From Desulfovibrio psychrotolerans (GTDB lineage: Bacteria > Desulfobacterota > Desulfovibrionia > Desulfovibrionales > Desulfovibrionaceae): DNA of 64,000 bases. A program made the position numbers and the translations under genes. The notes beneath the pieces were generated by a model. It worked only from the letters and a program-made list of their open reading frames with translations, made no database searches and was not told where the DNA came from. The number at the start of each line of letters is the position of its first letter. Within the stretch, counting starts at the first letter, position 1. The stretch spans positions 124,001 to 188,000 of the forward strand of contig NZ_BLVP01000035.1 of the NCBI RefSeq assembly GCF_013340305.1. The letters are read 5' to 3'. This document shows positions 48,354-60,000 of the stretch, one piece after another.

Positions 48354-48668
48354 ATGAAAAACCTAGCGATTATTATTAAAATTGTCATGTGCACCTTGCT
48401 GGTTACGGTGCTTATGAGTTGTGCTGGAACAAGCAAAAAAGAAAGCACAGGGCAGTATGTAGACGACTCAACCATCACAGCAAAAATTAAAACTGCGATA
48501 TTCAACGACGACTCTTTGAAAACTCTTCAAATCACAGTCGTGACATTCAAAGGAAACGTTCAGTTAAGCGGCTTTGTCGACACCATACAACACGTACACA
48601 AAGCAGGAAACATCGCCATCAATGTTGACGGAGTCAAATCAGTCATAAACGACCTTGTAGTAAAATAA
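48354..48668 (+). CDS. BON-domain lipoprotein
   Basis: A 104-residue protein with a signal peptide ending in the lipobox LMSC (Cys near residue 23), so it should be a lipoprotein anchored in the envelope. The rest is a single BON domain (DDSTITAKIKTAIFNDDSLK, then GNVQLSGFV and GVKSVINDLVV), which binds phospholipid and supports osmotic or envelope stability, as in OsmY. GGAG precedes ATG 48354, four bases after the HEAT gene stop. Confidence 0.9.
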   Translation: MKNLAIIIKIVMCTLLVTVLMSCAGTSKKESTGQYVDDSTITAKIKTAIFNDDSLKTLQITVVTFKGNVQLSGFVDTIQHVHKAGNIAINVDGVKSVINDLVVK

Positions 48669-48758
48669 CATTTATATGCATCATTACAGCTAGAGACAGA
48701 CCCGATCACAACACAGTGATGACTCAATTGATAACTACAACCAAAAAAGGAACACGAC

Positions 48759-48938
48759 ATGAAATCAAGCACAAAGAATAAGACAGAAGGAACTTACCAC
48801 GAGACCAAGGGCAAAATAAAAGAGATAAGTGGAATAATTATAAACGACCCAAATTTGGAAGCTGAAGGAGCCGTAGAAAAAAACGCGGGCAAAATCCAAA
48901 AAAGAATTGGTCAAATCGAGAAGGCCCTGGAGAAATAG
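48759..48938 (+). CDS. CsbD family stress protein
   Basis: A 59-residue hydrophilic protein, MKSSTKNKTEGTYHETKGKI, with GKIKEISG and a second Gly-Lys-Ile repeat AGKIQKRIGQIEK. CsbD family members are general stress proteins of unknown biochemistry. AAGGA lies eight bases before the ATG. Confidence 0.88.
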   Translation: MKSSTKNKTEGTYHETKGKIKEISGIIINDPNLEAEGAVEKNAGKIQKRIGQIEKALEK

Positions 48939-48957
48939 ACTGTCCCTCCTCCTTCCA

Positions 48958-49004
48958 CCGAGCATCCGCAAAATGAAGAGGCAAAGCACATCGCGGATGC
49001 TCGG
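48958..49004. repeat. 12-bp inverted repeat after the CsbD gene
   Basis: CCGAGCATCCGC (48958-48969) and its exact complement (48993-49004) have a 23-bp spacer. It could be a terminator-like structure or an operator for the following DUF3185 gene. Confidence 0.55.
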
Positions 49005-49043
49005 ACCAGTAGCCCTTACACATTGCTACAAGCTGGAGTTGTC

Positions 49044-49265
49044 ATGAAAAGCGTAAGTATCATCGGGATCCTGCTGATTGTTCTGGGAATAGCAACCTTC
49101 GCATACCAAGGGATCACCTTCACTACTCGGGAAAAAGTTGTAGACCTCGGCCCGCTGCAAATGACCGCTGAAAAAAAACGCACAATACCGTTCACGCCGG
49201 TCGTGGGAGCAGCAGCCTTGCTGGGCGGCATCATCTTGATCGTCATTGCCAAAAAGCGTGGGTAA
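49044..49265 (+). CDS. DUF3185 family small membrane protein
   Basis: A 73-residue protein with spans IIGILLIVLGIATFAYQG and VVGAAALLGGIILIVIAKK around a charged central loop. This is the layout of DUF3185, a small family of unknown function. GGAG precedes ATG 49044; an upstream ATG at 49023 lacks one. Confidence 0.85.
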   Translation: MKSVSIIGILLIVLGIATFAYQGITFTTREKVVDLGPLQMTAEKKRTIPFTPVVGAAALLGGIILIVIAKKRG

Positions 49266-49328
49266 TTGACAACATGCTTCATCAAAACAGCTCACTATAT
49301 TTCTATTAATAAAAAAATGGAGAAAACA

Positions 49329-49478
49329 ATGTTATACACCATTGCAGTTGTTTTGATTGTCCTGTGGCTTCTTGGAGTGGTCAGCGGATATACAGTCAAC
49401 TCACTCATTCACATACTCCTTGTCGCAGCCATCATAATCATCGTGGTGAACTTGGTTCAAGGAAGGTCTGCACTATAG
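49329..49478 (+). CDS. DUF5670 (Lmo0937-like) small membrane protein
   Basis: A 49-residue hydrophobic protein, MLYTIAVVLIVLWLLGVVSG followed by INSL-type TVNSLIHILLVAA, typical of the Lmo0937/DUF5670 family. GGAG lies before the ATG. Ends the series of small stress-type genes. Confidence 0.85.
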   Translation: MLYTIAVVLIVLWLLGVVSGYTVNSLIHILLVAAIIIIVVNLVQGRSAL

Positions 49479-49649
49479 CTGCGGCAAAATTCATGTGACA
49501 ACACCAGGAATGGTACCATCATTAGTATGGGCCTGAACACGACCACGGACAACTACGTTCGTCCATGGCATTTATGATATCAGCGTGCAATAGTGTGACG
49601 GCTAGGGTGCGAACATCCCAACCTTTCGCATCGCTACAGGAGCAATTTA

Positions 49650-51791
49650 ATGTCGAGCAAAGATGTCCAAGCCACAAGCCAGAACTCTCTCAGCCAGCAG
49701 ACCAAGGGAATTGATAAGAAAAATGAGACAAGCTCTTGGAACAAACCACCATTGAACATCATTGGCGAGGCTACACAGGGTGAGTCCTCGCGGATAGTCT
49801 ACGAACTGCGTGTTCACCAAATTGAGCTGGAGATGCAAAACGAAGAACTGCGGCGCATGCATCAAGAGCTTGAAGAGGAACACGAAAGATATTTGGATCT
49901 CTACGACTTTGCTCCGGTGGGCTACTGCTCTCTCTCTGAGCGGGAACGAATTGTTGGCGCAAATCTTACGGCCGCCACGATGTTGGGCATGCCCCGCACC
50001 GAGCTAGTCGGCCAGCCAATTTCCCGCTTCATAAGCAACGGGGAAGATAGGCATATTTTCTCCGCCACACTGAAGCAACTCTTCATGACGGGAACAGCGC
50101 AAAACTGTGAATTAGGCCTGCAAAAGGCAGACATACTTTCCTTCTGGGCCAATATAGAAGCGGTCATAAAGAAAAACACGGAAGGTTCTGTGTGCAATAT
50201 TGCAATAAGTGACATCAGTGCTCGGAAAAAGGCAGAAATGGCGCTGGCAGAAAGCGAGTTACACTTTCGCAACCTGGCCAACAGCGGACAAGCTTTGATC
50301 TGGACGTCCGGGACAGACATGCTGTGCGATTATTTTAATGACTCATGGCTCACTTTCACTGGCCGTGAATTAAACCAAGAACTTGGGAACGGCTGGAGCC
50401 AAGGCGTGCATCCGGAAGATATGGAACGTTGCCTAAGCACCTACAGCACGGCCTTTGAGCGACGCGAACCATTCAGCATGGAATACCGGCTACGCCATGC
50501 CTGCGGCGAGTATCGCTGGCTGGTGGATCAAGGCACACCACGCTTCAATTCCCGGAGCGCATTTGTCGGCTACATAGGCCATTGCCTAGACATCACCTCC
50601 CGCAAACACATGGAAGAGGAGCTTTTATCCACAAAGAATGCGGCAGAATCGGCCAACAAATCCAAAAGCGCATTTCTGGCCAACATGAGCCATGAAATAA
50701 GAACGCCTCTAAATGGCCTTCTTGGCATGATGCAACTGCTGGAAATGACGCCAATGAATGATGAACAGAAAATGTTTATCGAAATGGCCATCCGTTCCGG
50801 CGACAGATTAACCTGCCTGCTGAGTGATATCCTTGATCTCTCCCGCATCGAAGCCGACAGGATGCCCCTGAGCGAAGAAGTGTTCACACTTTCCGAAACC
50901 CTATCTGCCATCACCGACAGCTTTGGCCCGCTGAGCATACAAAAGGGTCTGCCCCTCCATATAGACATTGTCCCCGGCACCCCTGAAAGAGTGATGGGTG
51001 ACGAGGTGCGCGTCCGACAGGTACTGTTTAACCTTGTCGGCAATGCCATGAAATTCTGCGACCAAGGAGAAATTCGCTTAGAAGTGTTTCCCCTGCCCCC
51101 TCTGCCCCCGGACACAGTTCGCATTCTGTTTTGCGTGTCCGACACAGGCCCCGGCATGAACGATGCCACACTAAAGACGCTGGGCACCCCCTTCTTTCAG
51201 GCTACGGGTGGCGTTACGCGCAAACATCAGGGCGCGGGGCTCGGACTCTCAATTTGCAGACGCCTAGTTTCCGCCATGGGGGGCACATTGACGTTTGAAA
51301 GCCATTTGGGATCAGGAACCACCGCGTACCTGATGCTGCCGTTCAAAGTTCAGGAGCATAGCAGTCTTCTTCCTTACCAACCCCAGCCTGCCCTCATCGC
51401 GCCATCTCTTCGCATTCTGCTTGTCGAAGATGATGCCACATGCCTGATTGCGGAAGCAGAGATACTCAAACGGATGGGGCACACCGTGCATACCGCCAAA
51501 AACGGAAAGGAAGCCCTGCACATGCTGCAAGGCCGTATATTCGACTGCGTGTTAATGGACATTCAGATGGAGGTCATGGACGGTCTGGAGACCACCAGAA
51601 ACATCAGGGGGGGCACCTCAAAATCAATTGATCCGAAAATCCCCATCGTCGCCATAACCGCCTATGCGATGAGTGGCGACCGTGACCGGTTTCTCATGGA
51701 GGGGATGAATGACTATATCGCGAAGCCTTTCGACAGCAAAGAGCTAAAGGCCGTTCTGGGCAGGCTTGAAACAATACAACAAGCCCATTAA
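49650..51791 (+). CDS. PAS hybrid sensor histidine kinase
   Basis: A 713-residue hybrid kinase without membrane spans. It has a helical [13 protein letters not shown] segment (about residue 53), a PAS domain starting [12 protein letters not shown], a second PAS domain (about 200-325), HisKA with MSHEIRTPLNG (phosphoacceptor His near 346), HATPase with DTGPGMN and GAGLGLSICRRL, and a C-terminal receiver with LMDIQM (Asp near 635). The N-terminal PAS block is closely related to that of the sigma-54 activator. No separate response regulator is adjacent. Confidence 0.94.
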   Translation: MSSKDVQATSQNSLSQQTKGIDKKNETSSWNKPPLNIIGEATQGESSRIVYELRVHQIELEMQNEELRRMHQELEEEHERYLDLYDFAPVGYCSLSERERIVGANLTAATMLGMPRTELVGQPISRFISNGEDRHIFSATLKQLFMTGTAQNCELGLQKADILSFWANIEAVIKKNTEGSVCNIAISDISARKKAEMALAESELHFRNLANSGQALIWTSGTDMLCDYFNDSWLTFTGRELNQELGNGWSQGVHPEDMERCLSTYSTAFERREPFSMEYRLRHACGEYRWLVDQGTPRFNSRSAFVGYIGHCLDITSRKHMEEELLSTKNAAESANKSKSAFLANMSHEIRTPLNGLLGMMQLLEMTPMNDEQKMFIEMAIRSGDRLTCLLSDILDLSRIEADRMPLSEEVFTLSETLSAITDSFGPLSIQKGLPLHIDIVPGTPERVMGDEVRVRQVLFNLVGNAMKFCDQGEIRLEVFPLPPLPPDTVRILFCVSDTGPGMNDATLKTLGTPFFQATGGVTRKHQGAGLGLSICRRLVSAMGGTLTFESHLGSGTTAYLMLPFKVQEHSSLLPYQPQPALIAPSLRILLVEDDATCLIAEAEILKRMGHTVHTAKNGKEALHMLQGRIFDCVLMDIQMEVMDGLETTRNIRGGTSKSIDPKIPIVAITAYAMSGDRDRFLMEGMNDYIAKPFDSKELKAVLGRLETIQQAH

Positions 51792-52043
51792 CAAGCCGCC
51801 TCAAAACAGGCCGTTAAAGAGACGGCCACATATATAGAACGTCAGGCAATATTCCCATTGCAACTGCGGAATGCTCGATCACTCGCCCATCCCGCACACA
51901 TCTTTGAGACAAAAAGTGAACATTTTTTGCACCTTGCATTGCGCCTCTTTTAAACGACCGTAAGAAAAATTTTTCAAAGCCAGATCATCATTTTCCGCAA
52001 GCGGCGGCGTTTCAGACGGATGCATTCTACACCAACTGCCTGT

Positions 52044-53537
52044 TTACAACCGAGAGAACGTTGAGTTCATGACACGACGTGACACCCGTTCAAAATGCAG
52101 CCCCAGAATCGCAAGCTCAACAACCGCAGAAAGGGCCTTTGGCTTTGTTACAACAGTCTTAAGTATAAGTTTCCAATAATGAATACGGGCAGATGATACA
52201 ATACCTACAGCCCACATACTTTTTAAAAAAGCTTGAACATCTGTTCGCACAATCCTTCCACGTGAAGTCGGATTATATGAAGATAGGAACATACTAATTC
52301 TGTCATAATATTTTTTTGGCGAGTACAAAACACCCAGCAATTTCTTGTACCCTTCAAGAAGAACGTCGCACCCCATTATAGGATTAAAATTTATACACGC
52401 GTCAGTATTCTCCCCGCTCAGACCATCGAACAAGCGCCCCTCAGACTTAAGACGATTCCACAGCCTTGTATGCGGCAACGCGTTAAGCACACCGACCATG
52501 GCAGTAACAACACCTATTTCTTGAATAAATTTAAACTGCTGATCGAAAATTGATGGGGTGTCATTGTCAAAGCCTACAATAAAACCACCCATCACCTGCA
52601 TTCCATGCTGGTGTATCTCTCGCACAGCAACACTAAAATCAGTTCTCACATTCTGCTTTTTTCCGCACTCTACCAAGCTCTGTGTTGAAGGAGTCTCAAT
52701 ACCAATAAAAACCTTATGAAAATTAGCCGCGCTCATCATCTCCATAAGTTCCTCATCCAGCGCCAAATTCACACTCGCCTCGGTCATAAGTTTAAATGGA
52801 TAGTTGTGCCTTTTTTGCCATTCTGCAAGTACAGGAAGAAACTCCTTCACCTGAACAATATTCCCGATAAAATTGTCATCAACAATAAATACAGAATCTC
52901 TCCACCCTGCATCATATAAGCTTTGAAACTCTTGTATCATCTGCTCAGGACGCTTCACGCGCGGACGTCTGCCATTCATGACCACAATATCGCAGAATTC
53001 ACAGTCAAAGGGACAGCCGCGCGAATACTGCAACGCCATGGATACGTAGTCTCTCATTTTCAGCAAGCCCCAAGCAGGGAGAGGTGTCGACTTCAAGTTG
53101 GGATGCTCAGACGACCCGTATTCCCTTTTTGCCACCCCCCGCGTGAAGTCCTGCAAAAATGCGGGCATTACGACTTCAGACTCGCCAATGATGAAGTGGT
53201 CCGCATCGGGAAAATGCTCCAAGTGGCCCCTGAATGCAGGACCGCCCGCCACCACAATTTTTCCTGCATGCTTTGCACGCCTCATAATGCTCTTCGCACT
53301 TGGAGACTGCACGAGCATGGCGCTGACCAGAACGACATCTGCCCACTCAAGGTCAGCGTCTTCCAGAGAAGCAACATTCGCGTCCACCAAACGCTTATCC
53401 CATTCTGCAGGAAGCAGCGCAGCGACAGTGAGCAACCCCAAGGGAGGAAAGGCCGCCTTTCTGGAAACAAAAGGCAGTATACTCCTGAAACTCCAAAATG
53501 TATCCGGGTACGATGGGTAGACCAGAAGTGCTTTCAT
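52044..53537 (-). CDS. B12-binding radical SAM protein with DUF4070
   Basis: A 497-residue protein. The N-terminal cobalamin-binding-like domain (about 1-150) precedes a radical SAM core with GCPFDCEFCD (about 171-180) and GFDNDTPSIFDQQFKF. A C-terminal DUF4070 region follows (about 350-497). Family members modify lipids or act as methyltransferases; the substrate cannot be named. GAGGTG lies before the ATG. It is divergent from the cyclic glucan synthase, with a shared AT-rich intergenic region. Confidence 0.87.
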   Translation of the reverse strand: MKALLVYPSYPDTFWSFRSILPFVSRKAAFPPLGLLTVAALLPAEWDKRLVDANVASLEDADLEWADVVLVSAMLVQSPSAKSIMRRAKHAGKIVVAGGPAFRGHLEHFPDADHFIIGESEVVMPAFLQDFTRGVAKREYGSSEHPNLKSTPLPAWGLLKMRDYVSMALQYSRGCPFDCEFCDIVVMNGRRPRVKRPEQMIQEFQSLYDAGWRDSVFIVDDNFIGNIVQVKEFLPVLAEWQKRHNYPFKLMTEASVNLALDEELMEMMSAANFHKVFIGIETPSTQSLVECGKKQNVRTDFSVAVREIHQHGMQVMGGFIVGFDNDTPSIFDQQFKFIQEIGVVTAMVGVLNALPHTRLWNRLKSEGRLFDGLSGENTDACINFNPIMGCDVLLEGYKKLLGVLYSPKKYYDRISMFLSSYNPTSRGRIVRTDVQAFLKSMWAVGIVSSARIHYWKLILKTVVTKPKALSAVVELAILGLHFERVSRRVMNSTFSRL

Positions 53538-54094
53538 TATTTTTCACCTCATCTTCACCATAACCCTATCTCTGCAAATCGCAACAAATATTACAAACCA
53601 ACTTGATACGTATTCACATAACTACTTCTCAAATAAAGAATATTTATTCAAAAAAATTTTATTCTCTTAATACATAAATTGTAATCTACAAATAATAGAG
53701 ATCCATGCCATAATAATCACACTTATTCACGCGAATCTGCGCTATGTAAAATTTATGGATTAAAAAAAACGCATCCGTGAAATTTATCATCAGAATAACG
53801 CCTGCCATTTTTACAACATGCCGCACATAATCACTTTTATTATGTGACATGAATAAGCTAAAACCAAGGATACTTCTATCAACATATGATAATACGTGTT
53901 ATTCAAGTCAGAACTCGAAAAACCTTCTCGTGAAGGCTAACGCCCCGACGCTGCTTCCAACCCAAGCCCTTCATGTCCGCTTCTCTCCTTACAAGCAATC
54001 CGTCAGCCCTTCCCTAGCGTTCCCTCTGCGTTTGCACAATTCAACCCGCCCGCACCCTGCCCGTACCCTGTCCGTCTCAACAGCAGGAGATCCG
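53538..54094. other. AT-rich divergent promoter region and ndvB leader
   Basis: About 300 bp (53538-53840) is very AT-rich and must hold the promoters of the divergent radical SAM and glucan synthase genes. The stretch 53849-54094 is open in the ndvB frame, but its translation is Ser/Thr/Pro-rich and family-unlike. No -35/-10 pair stood out. Confidence 0.5.
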
Positions 54095-57000
54095 ATGAAC
54101 CTAAATGACAAAGCCATACGCACACTGCTGCTTCGCGCATGGTCCCGGTTGCGCGGAACCAAATCGGAACGCCGGTATACCGGAGAGCACCTTCCTTTGC
54201 GCTCCGAGCTGTTCAGCGCGGACAGGATGGAACAACACGGCAAGTTCTTGGCAGAGTCACACACGCTTAAGACCGGCCAGTCCCAAGGCCTATTGCTGAC
54301 AACACGACTTGCCGAAAACGAAATACTACTGCTTGAAGTCCACACATTGCTCACGGAAGACGTGAAGGCTGACCGCCGGATATCACCGGCCGCAGAGTGG
54401 CTGCTGGACAACTTCTATGTGATTGAGGAACAGATCCGCACCGCGCGCCTGCATTTCCCCAAAGGGTACAGCCGTGAGCTGCCCTGTCTGGCGGGCGGAC
54501 CTTCGGCCGGACTTCCGCGGGTGTATGATCTAGCCTTGGAGAGCATCTCCCACCGTGATGGCCGAGTGGACCCGGAGAGTTTGAAGAGCATCGTGGTTGC
54601 CTACCAAACCGTGACGTCTCTGCAGCTAGGCGAGCTCTGGGCCATCCCCATAATGCTGCGTCTGGCACTCATAGAGAACCTGCGTCAGGTGGCAGTCCGC
54701 ATTGCCGCTCAAAGGCTCGACCGAAACTGCGCCGGAATATGGGCAGACAAAATGACTTGGGTTGCCGCCAAACAGCCGCAAGATATCATCCTTACCATCG
54801 CAGACATGGTCCGCTCCAATCCGCCTATGGCAAGCTCATTTGTGGCGGAGCTCCTGCGACGCCTGCAAGGTCAGGGGCCAGCTCTGGCCCTGTCACTCAC
54901 CTGGATCGAACAACATCTGTCAGGGACAGGCCAGACCATCGAACAGTTGGTCTTGTCGGAAAATCGGCAGCAAGCTGTCGACCAGGCCACCATGAGCAAC
55001 AGCATAGGCAGCCTGCGCTTCCTCGGAATCATGAACTGGCGTGATTTCGTAGAATCCATAAGTACCGTTGAGGATATCCTGACCAAGGACCCTGCAACTG
55101 TTTACGACACCATGGACTTTACCACGCGCGATCGTTATCGCCACAGAGTAGAGCACATTGCCAGAAAAAGCCCGTTCTCCGAGGCGGAAGTCGCTCGAAA
55201 GGCCATCGCCCTGGCTCAGGAGGATGCGTCCATAAATGGCAAAGACTCTCTGGCAGCACATGTAGGATTCTATCTTATCGACAAGGGCCAAGAGCAACTC
55301 AAAAAATCGGCGGCTGTAGACGAATCATCTCTCAATAGCCTGCGCGCACTTTGCCGCCGGTTTCCTTTACTGCTGTATGGTGGCAGCATACTGCTTCTCA
55401 CTACGCTCTTCGCTGGAATCTTCGTAGCTGAAGCGCATACCGACGAACTCCGCGGATGGCATATCGCCCTGTTATTTTTGCTCTCTTTTCTGGGCACCAG
55501 CCATCTGGCGGTGGCGCTGGTGAACTGGCTGACGACCCTGATAACCAAACCCAATCCCTTACCTCGCCTAGATTTCTCCAAAGGCATTCCGGAATGCCGA
55601 CGCGCTCTGGTCGTTATTCCGACCATGCTCACAAATGCCCCAAGCATTGAAACCCTGATCAAATCTCTGGAAGTCCGCTTTCTGGGTAATCAGGACAAGC
55701 ACCTGCACTTCGGCCTGCTTACGGATTTCTGCGACGCCGCAGAAGAGACACTCCCCGACGACATCCACCTGCTACATCTTGCCCGACAAGGCATAGAAGG
55801 ACTGAACGAGAAATATTGCAACACAACGGGGGACATTTTTTACCTGTTCCACCGACCGCGGCGGTACAACTCACAGGAACGGCTCTGGATGGGCTATGAG
55901 CGCAAGCGCGGCAAATTGGCAGACCTGAACAACCTGCTGCGCAACGGCACATCAGCGTCCTTTGCCTTAATTGTCGGTGAGGTAAGCATTCTGCAGGGAC
56001 TGAAATACGTTATCACGCTGGATACTGACACACAGCTGGGGCGTGACTGCGCCCGGCAGTTGGTAAGCACAATGGCACACCCGTTGAACCGCCCGCGCTA
56101 CAACGCTGACAAGGAGCGTGTGGTTGGCGGCTACGGTATCCTGCAACCCCGCGTATCAGCCAGCCTTGCCGGCACCAACCGATCACGCTATGCGCGGATG
56201 TGCGCCAGTGAGGTTGGTATCGACCCTTATACCCGCACGGTCTCAGACGTGTATCAGGATCTGTTCGGTGAAGGTTCATTCATCGGCAAAGGAATATACG
56301 AAGTTGAAACCTTTGAGCAGACCCTGGGCAGACGCTTCCCCGAAAACCGCATCCTGAGCCACGACCTTCTGGAGGGCTGCTACGCCCGGGCAGGACTTAT
56401 AAGCGATGTACAATTTTACGAGGATTATCCCGCCAGCTATGAGGCGGATGTCCGTCGAAGGAAGCGCTGGATTCGCGGCGATTGGCAGATCGCGCGATGG
56501 CTGTTCCCTCGCGTTCCCGGTGCCGATGGACGGCCACGGAGAAATCCGCTCTCACTCCTGTCCCGCTGGAAAATTCTGGACAACCTGCGCCGCAGCCTGA
56601 CCGCCGCCGCACTAACCGTGCTTCTGCTGACAGGGTGGTCCGCCTTGGCATCAGCCTGGTTCTGGACACTGGCTGTCTGCGGCATCATTCTGTTCCCTTC
56701 GATCATCGCAGTACTCCTGAGCACGCTGCAAAAACCTGTAGATATGCCTCTGAGGCAACACCTCTCCACCATATTGAGCCTGCTGCCCAAACATGCTGCT
56801 CAGGCCGTCTTTTCTCTCGCCTGCCTGCCGCATGAGGCCTGGTACAGCCTGACATCTCTGGCGAACACCATCTGGCGAATTAACTTTGCACATAAGGGAC
56901 TCCTTGAATGGGAGCCTTCGGGCGAGGCGGAAAGCACAGACAGAACGGATATTATTGGCTCGTTCCGAACCATGTGGATCGGCCCGGTTCTCGCTGTTTT

Positions 57001-60000
57001 CACAATCCTTATCCTCACCGCGATCAACCTTCCAGCCCTCTTCGCGGCTGGCCCGGTGCTGGGACTGTGGATCATCTCTCCGGCGTTAGCGCGGTGGCTC
57101 GGGCTGCCTATCACCCGCCATAAGGAGCAATTGACGGAAGCCCAGACCATCTTTTTACGCAGAATAGCCCGTAAGACATGGTACTTTTTTGAGACGTTCG
57201 TTGGCCCAAAAGACCACTTTCTGCCACCGGACAACTTTCAGGAACAACCCGTAGCCGCCATTGCGCACCGCACCTCGCCTACCAACATGGGGCTTGCGCT
57301 TCTGGCGAATCTGGCCGCGTATGACTTCAGTTTCATCTCCTGCGGAAGGTTAATGGAACGCACCATGCAGGCTCTGGAGACCATGAACAGGCTTGAACGG
57401 CATAAGGGACACTTCTATAATTGGTACGACACCCTCACTTTACAACCACTGTCACCCCGCTACATTTCCTCTGTTGACTCCGGCAATCTGGCTGGGCACC
57501 TCCTGACTCTGCGCGCAGGGCTGCTTGCCCTGCCGGAAGACAAAATCCTCTCACAGGGCCTGCTCAAGAGCCTGAGTGAAGCTCTGGACATAGCCTTGGA
57601 AGCTTCTCCACCCTTATCCCATTCCGTATCTCCCACTATATCCACAGACACCTTACCCCCCTCTCCTTCAACTCTGCTTGCATCGCTACGCCAAGATATG
57701 GATGCTGCCATGCTCAACCCCCCTGTCACGTTACGGGCCATACGTCAGTGCCTGGAGCGGCTGGTTGTTTCGGTCGCGGAACTGATTGCCAGCCGTAATT
57801 TTCAAACAGCCCCCCCCGACAGCTCATTATATGCAGGAATCAATACCTTTGCAGGCCAGTGCCGGGACGCCTTGGATGAACTAACTCTGCTGGCACCATG
57901 GGCCACATCATCCCATACATTTCGCGCCGACCTGGCCGTTCTGAACGATATTCCCACCCTGCAGGGACTGGCGGCACTGGAAACCAAGGTCGGTCACATC
58001 GCAGCTGCGCATCCGGATACCGAGCTGGTAAACATGATTCAGGCTGCCAGCGGACAGGCAAAATCCAGAATTGCGACGATTACCACCCTCGCCAAACTCT
58101 GCAGCGCCCTGACCCAGATGGAGTACGGATTCCTTTATGACGTAACAAGACACCTGCTGGCTATAGGATACAATGTCGATGAGCGTCGCAAAGACCAAGG
58201 CTGCTATGACCTGTTGGCCTCGGAAGCACGGCTCGCGACGTTCGTGGCCATTGCTCAGGGGCGCCTGCCACAGGAGAGCTGGTTCGCTCTTGGGCGGCTG
58301 CTCACGACAGCCGGAGGAAGCCCTGTTCTACTCTCCTGGAGCGGCTCCATGTTTGAGTACCTTATGCCCAATCTGGTCATGCCGCTCTATGCGAGTACCT
58401 TGCTTGACCAAACCTGCAGAGCAACCGTAGCGCGTCAGATAGACTACGGTAAGAAGCGGAAGGTGCCTTGGGGAATTTCAGAATGTGGCTACAATGCCAT
58501 TGATGTACACCAGAATTACCAATACCGCGCATTTGGTGTACCCGGCTTAGGACTCAAGCGGGGCCTTGCCGAAGACCTAGTCATTGCGCCTTACGCCACA
58601 GCCCTGGCCCTGATGGTTACCCCTCGGGATGCATGTCAAAACCTAATCCGCCTGAGCAGCGAGGGGCTTGAAACCCGCTATGGATTTTACGAAGCCGTCG
58701 ACTACACCCCTTCCCGTCTTCCCCGTGGCCGGACAAGCGCCGTGATCCAGTCTTTCATGGCTCACCATCAGGGCATGAGCTTCCTATCTCTTGGAGGGGT
58801 GCTGATGGATCACCCGATGCAGCGACGCTTCGCATCTGATGCCCAGTTTCAAGCTACTCTCCCTCTGCTTCAGGAGCGCATCCCTCTTTCTGCGGCATTC
58901 TATGCGCACACATCGGAACTGACAGAGCTTCGCAGTACCCCAAGTACTGACCACACTCCTATCCGCGTCTACAACACTCCCGACACACCTACCCCGGAAG
59001 TGCATCTGCTCTCCAACGGACGCTACCACGTTATGATCACCAATGCCGGGGGCGGACACAGTCGTTGGGAAGATATCTCCGTTACCCGCTGGCGGGAGGA
59101 TCCCACATGTGACGGCTGGGGCACGTTCTGTTTCCTGCGCGATATAGAAAGCCACGAGTTCTGGTCTGTTGCCCACCAACCCACGCGCAAACGCCCAAAG
59201 CACTATCAGGCAATCTTCTCGGAAGGAAAGGCCGAATTTCTGCGCCGCGATCACGACTATATCACACATACTGAAATCGCAGTCTCGCCCGAAGACGACA
59301 TAGAACTGCGCCGTGTGCGCATTACCAACCGCGCACGTACGCGTCGATCCATAGATGTGACCAGCTACACCGAAGTAGTTCTGGCACCGCAGGCGGCAGA
59401 CGCGCTGCATCCCGCATTCAGCAACCTCTTTGTACAAACAGAGATCATCTACAAAAACAAGGCTATCCTCTGCACCCGCAGGCCCAGGTCTCAAGAGGAT
59501 ACTTCACCCTTCATGCTACACATGATGGTCACGCGCAGCGCAGTGATTGAAGACACTTCCTATGAAACTGACCGCATGAACTTCATTGGCCGCGGCAACA
59601 CCACCGCCAATCCTCAAGCACTCCATGCCACCCTAGCGCTCTCGGGCAGTGAGGGGGCGGTGCTCGATCCCATTGCCGCAATTCGACAACGCATAACCCT
59701 TAAGCCGGAAGAGTCCGTGACCATTGACATGCTCTACGGCATTGCAACAACCCGCGAGGCCGCCCTGAGTTTGGCAGAAAAATATCAGGACAAGCGCATG
59801 GCCGATCGCGTTTTTGATTTGGCTTGGACCCACAGCCAGGTCCTGCTGCGCCAGTTGAACGCCTCTGAGGCGGAAGCACATCTTTACGGAAAACTGGCAG
59901 GTTCCATCCTGTACGCCAATGCTGCCCACCGGGCCAATGCGGGCGTGCTCCTCAAGAATCGCCGTGGTCAATCCGGACTTTGGGGATATTCCATCTCGGG

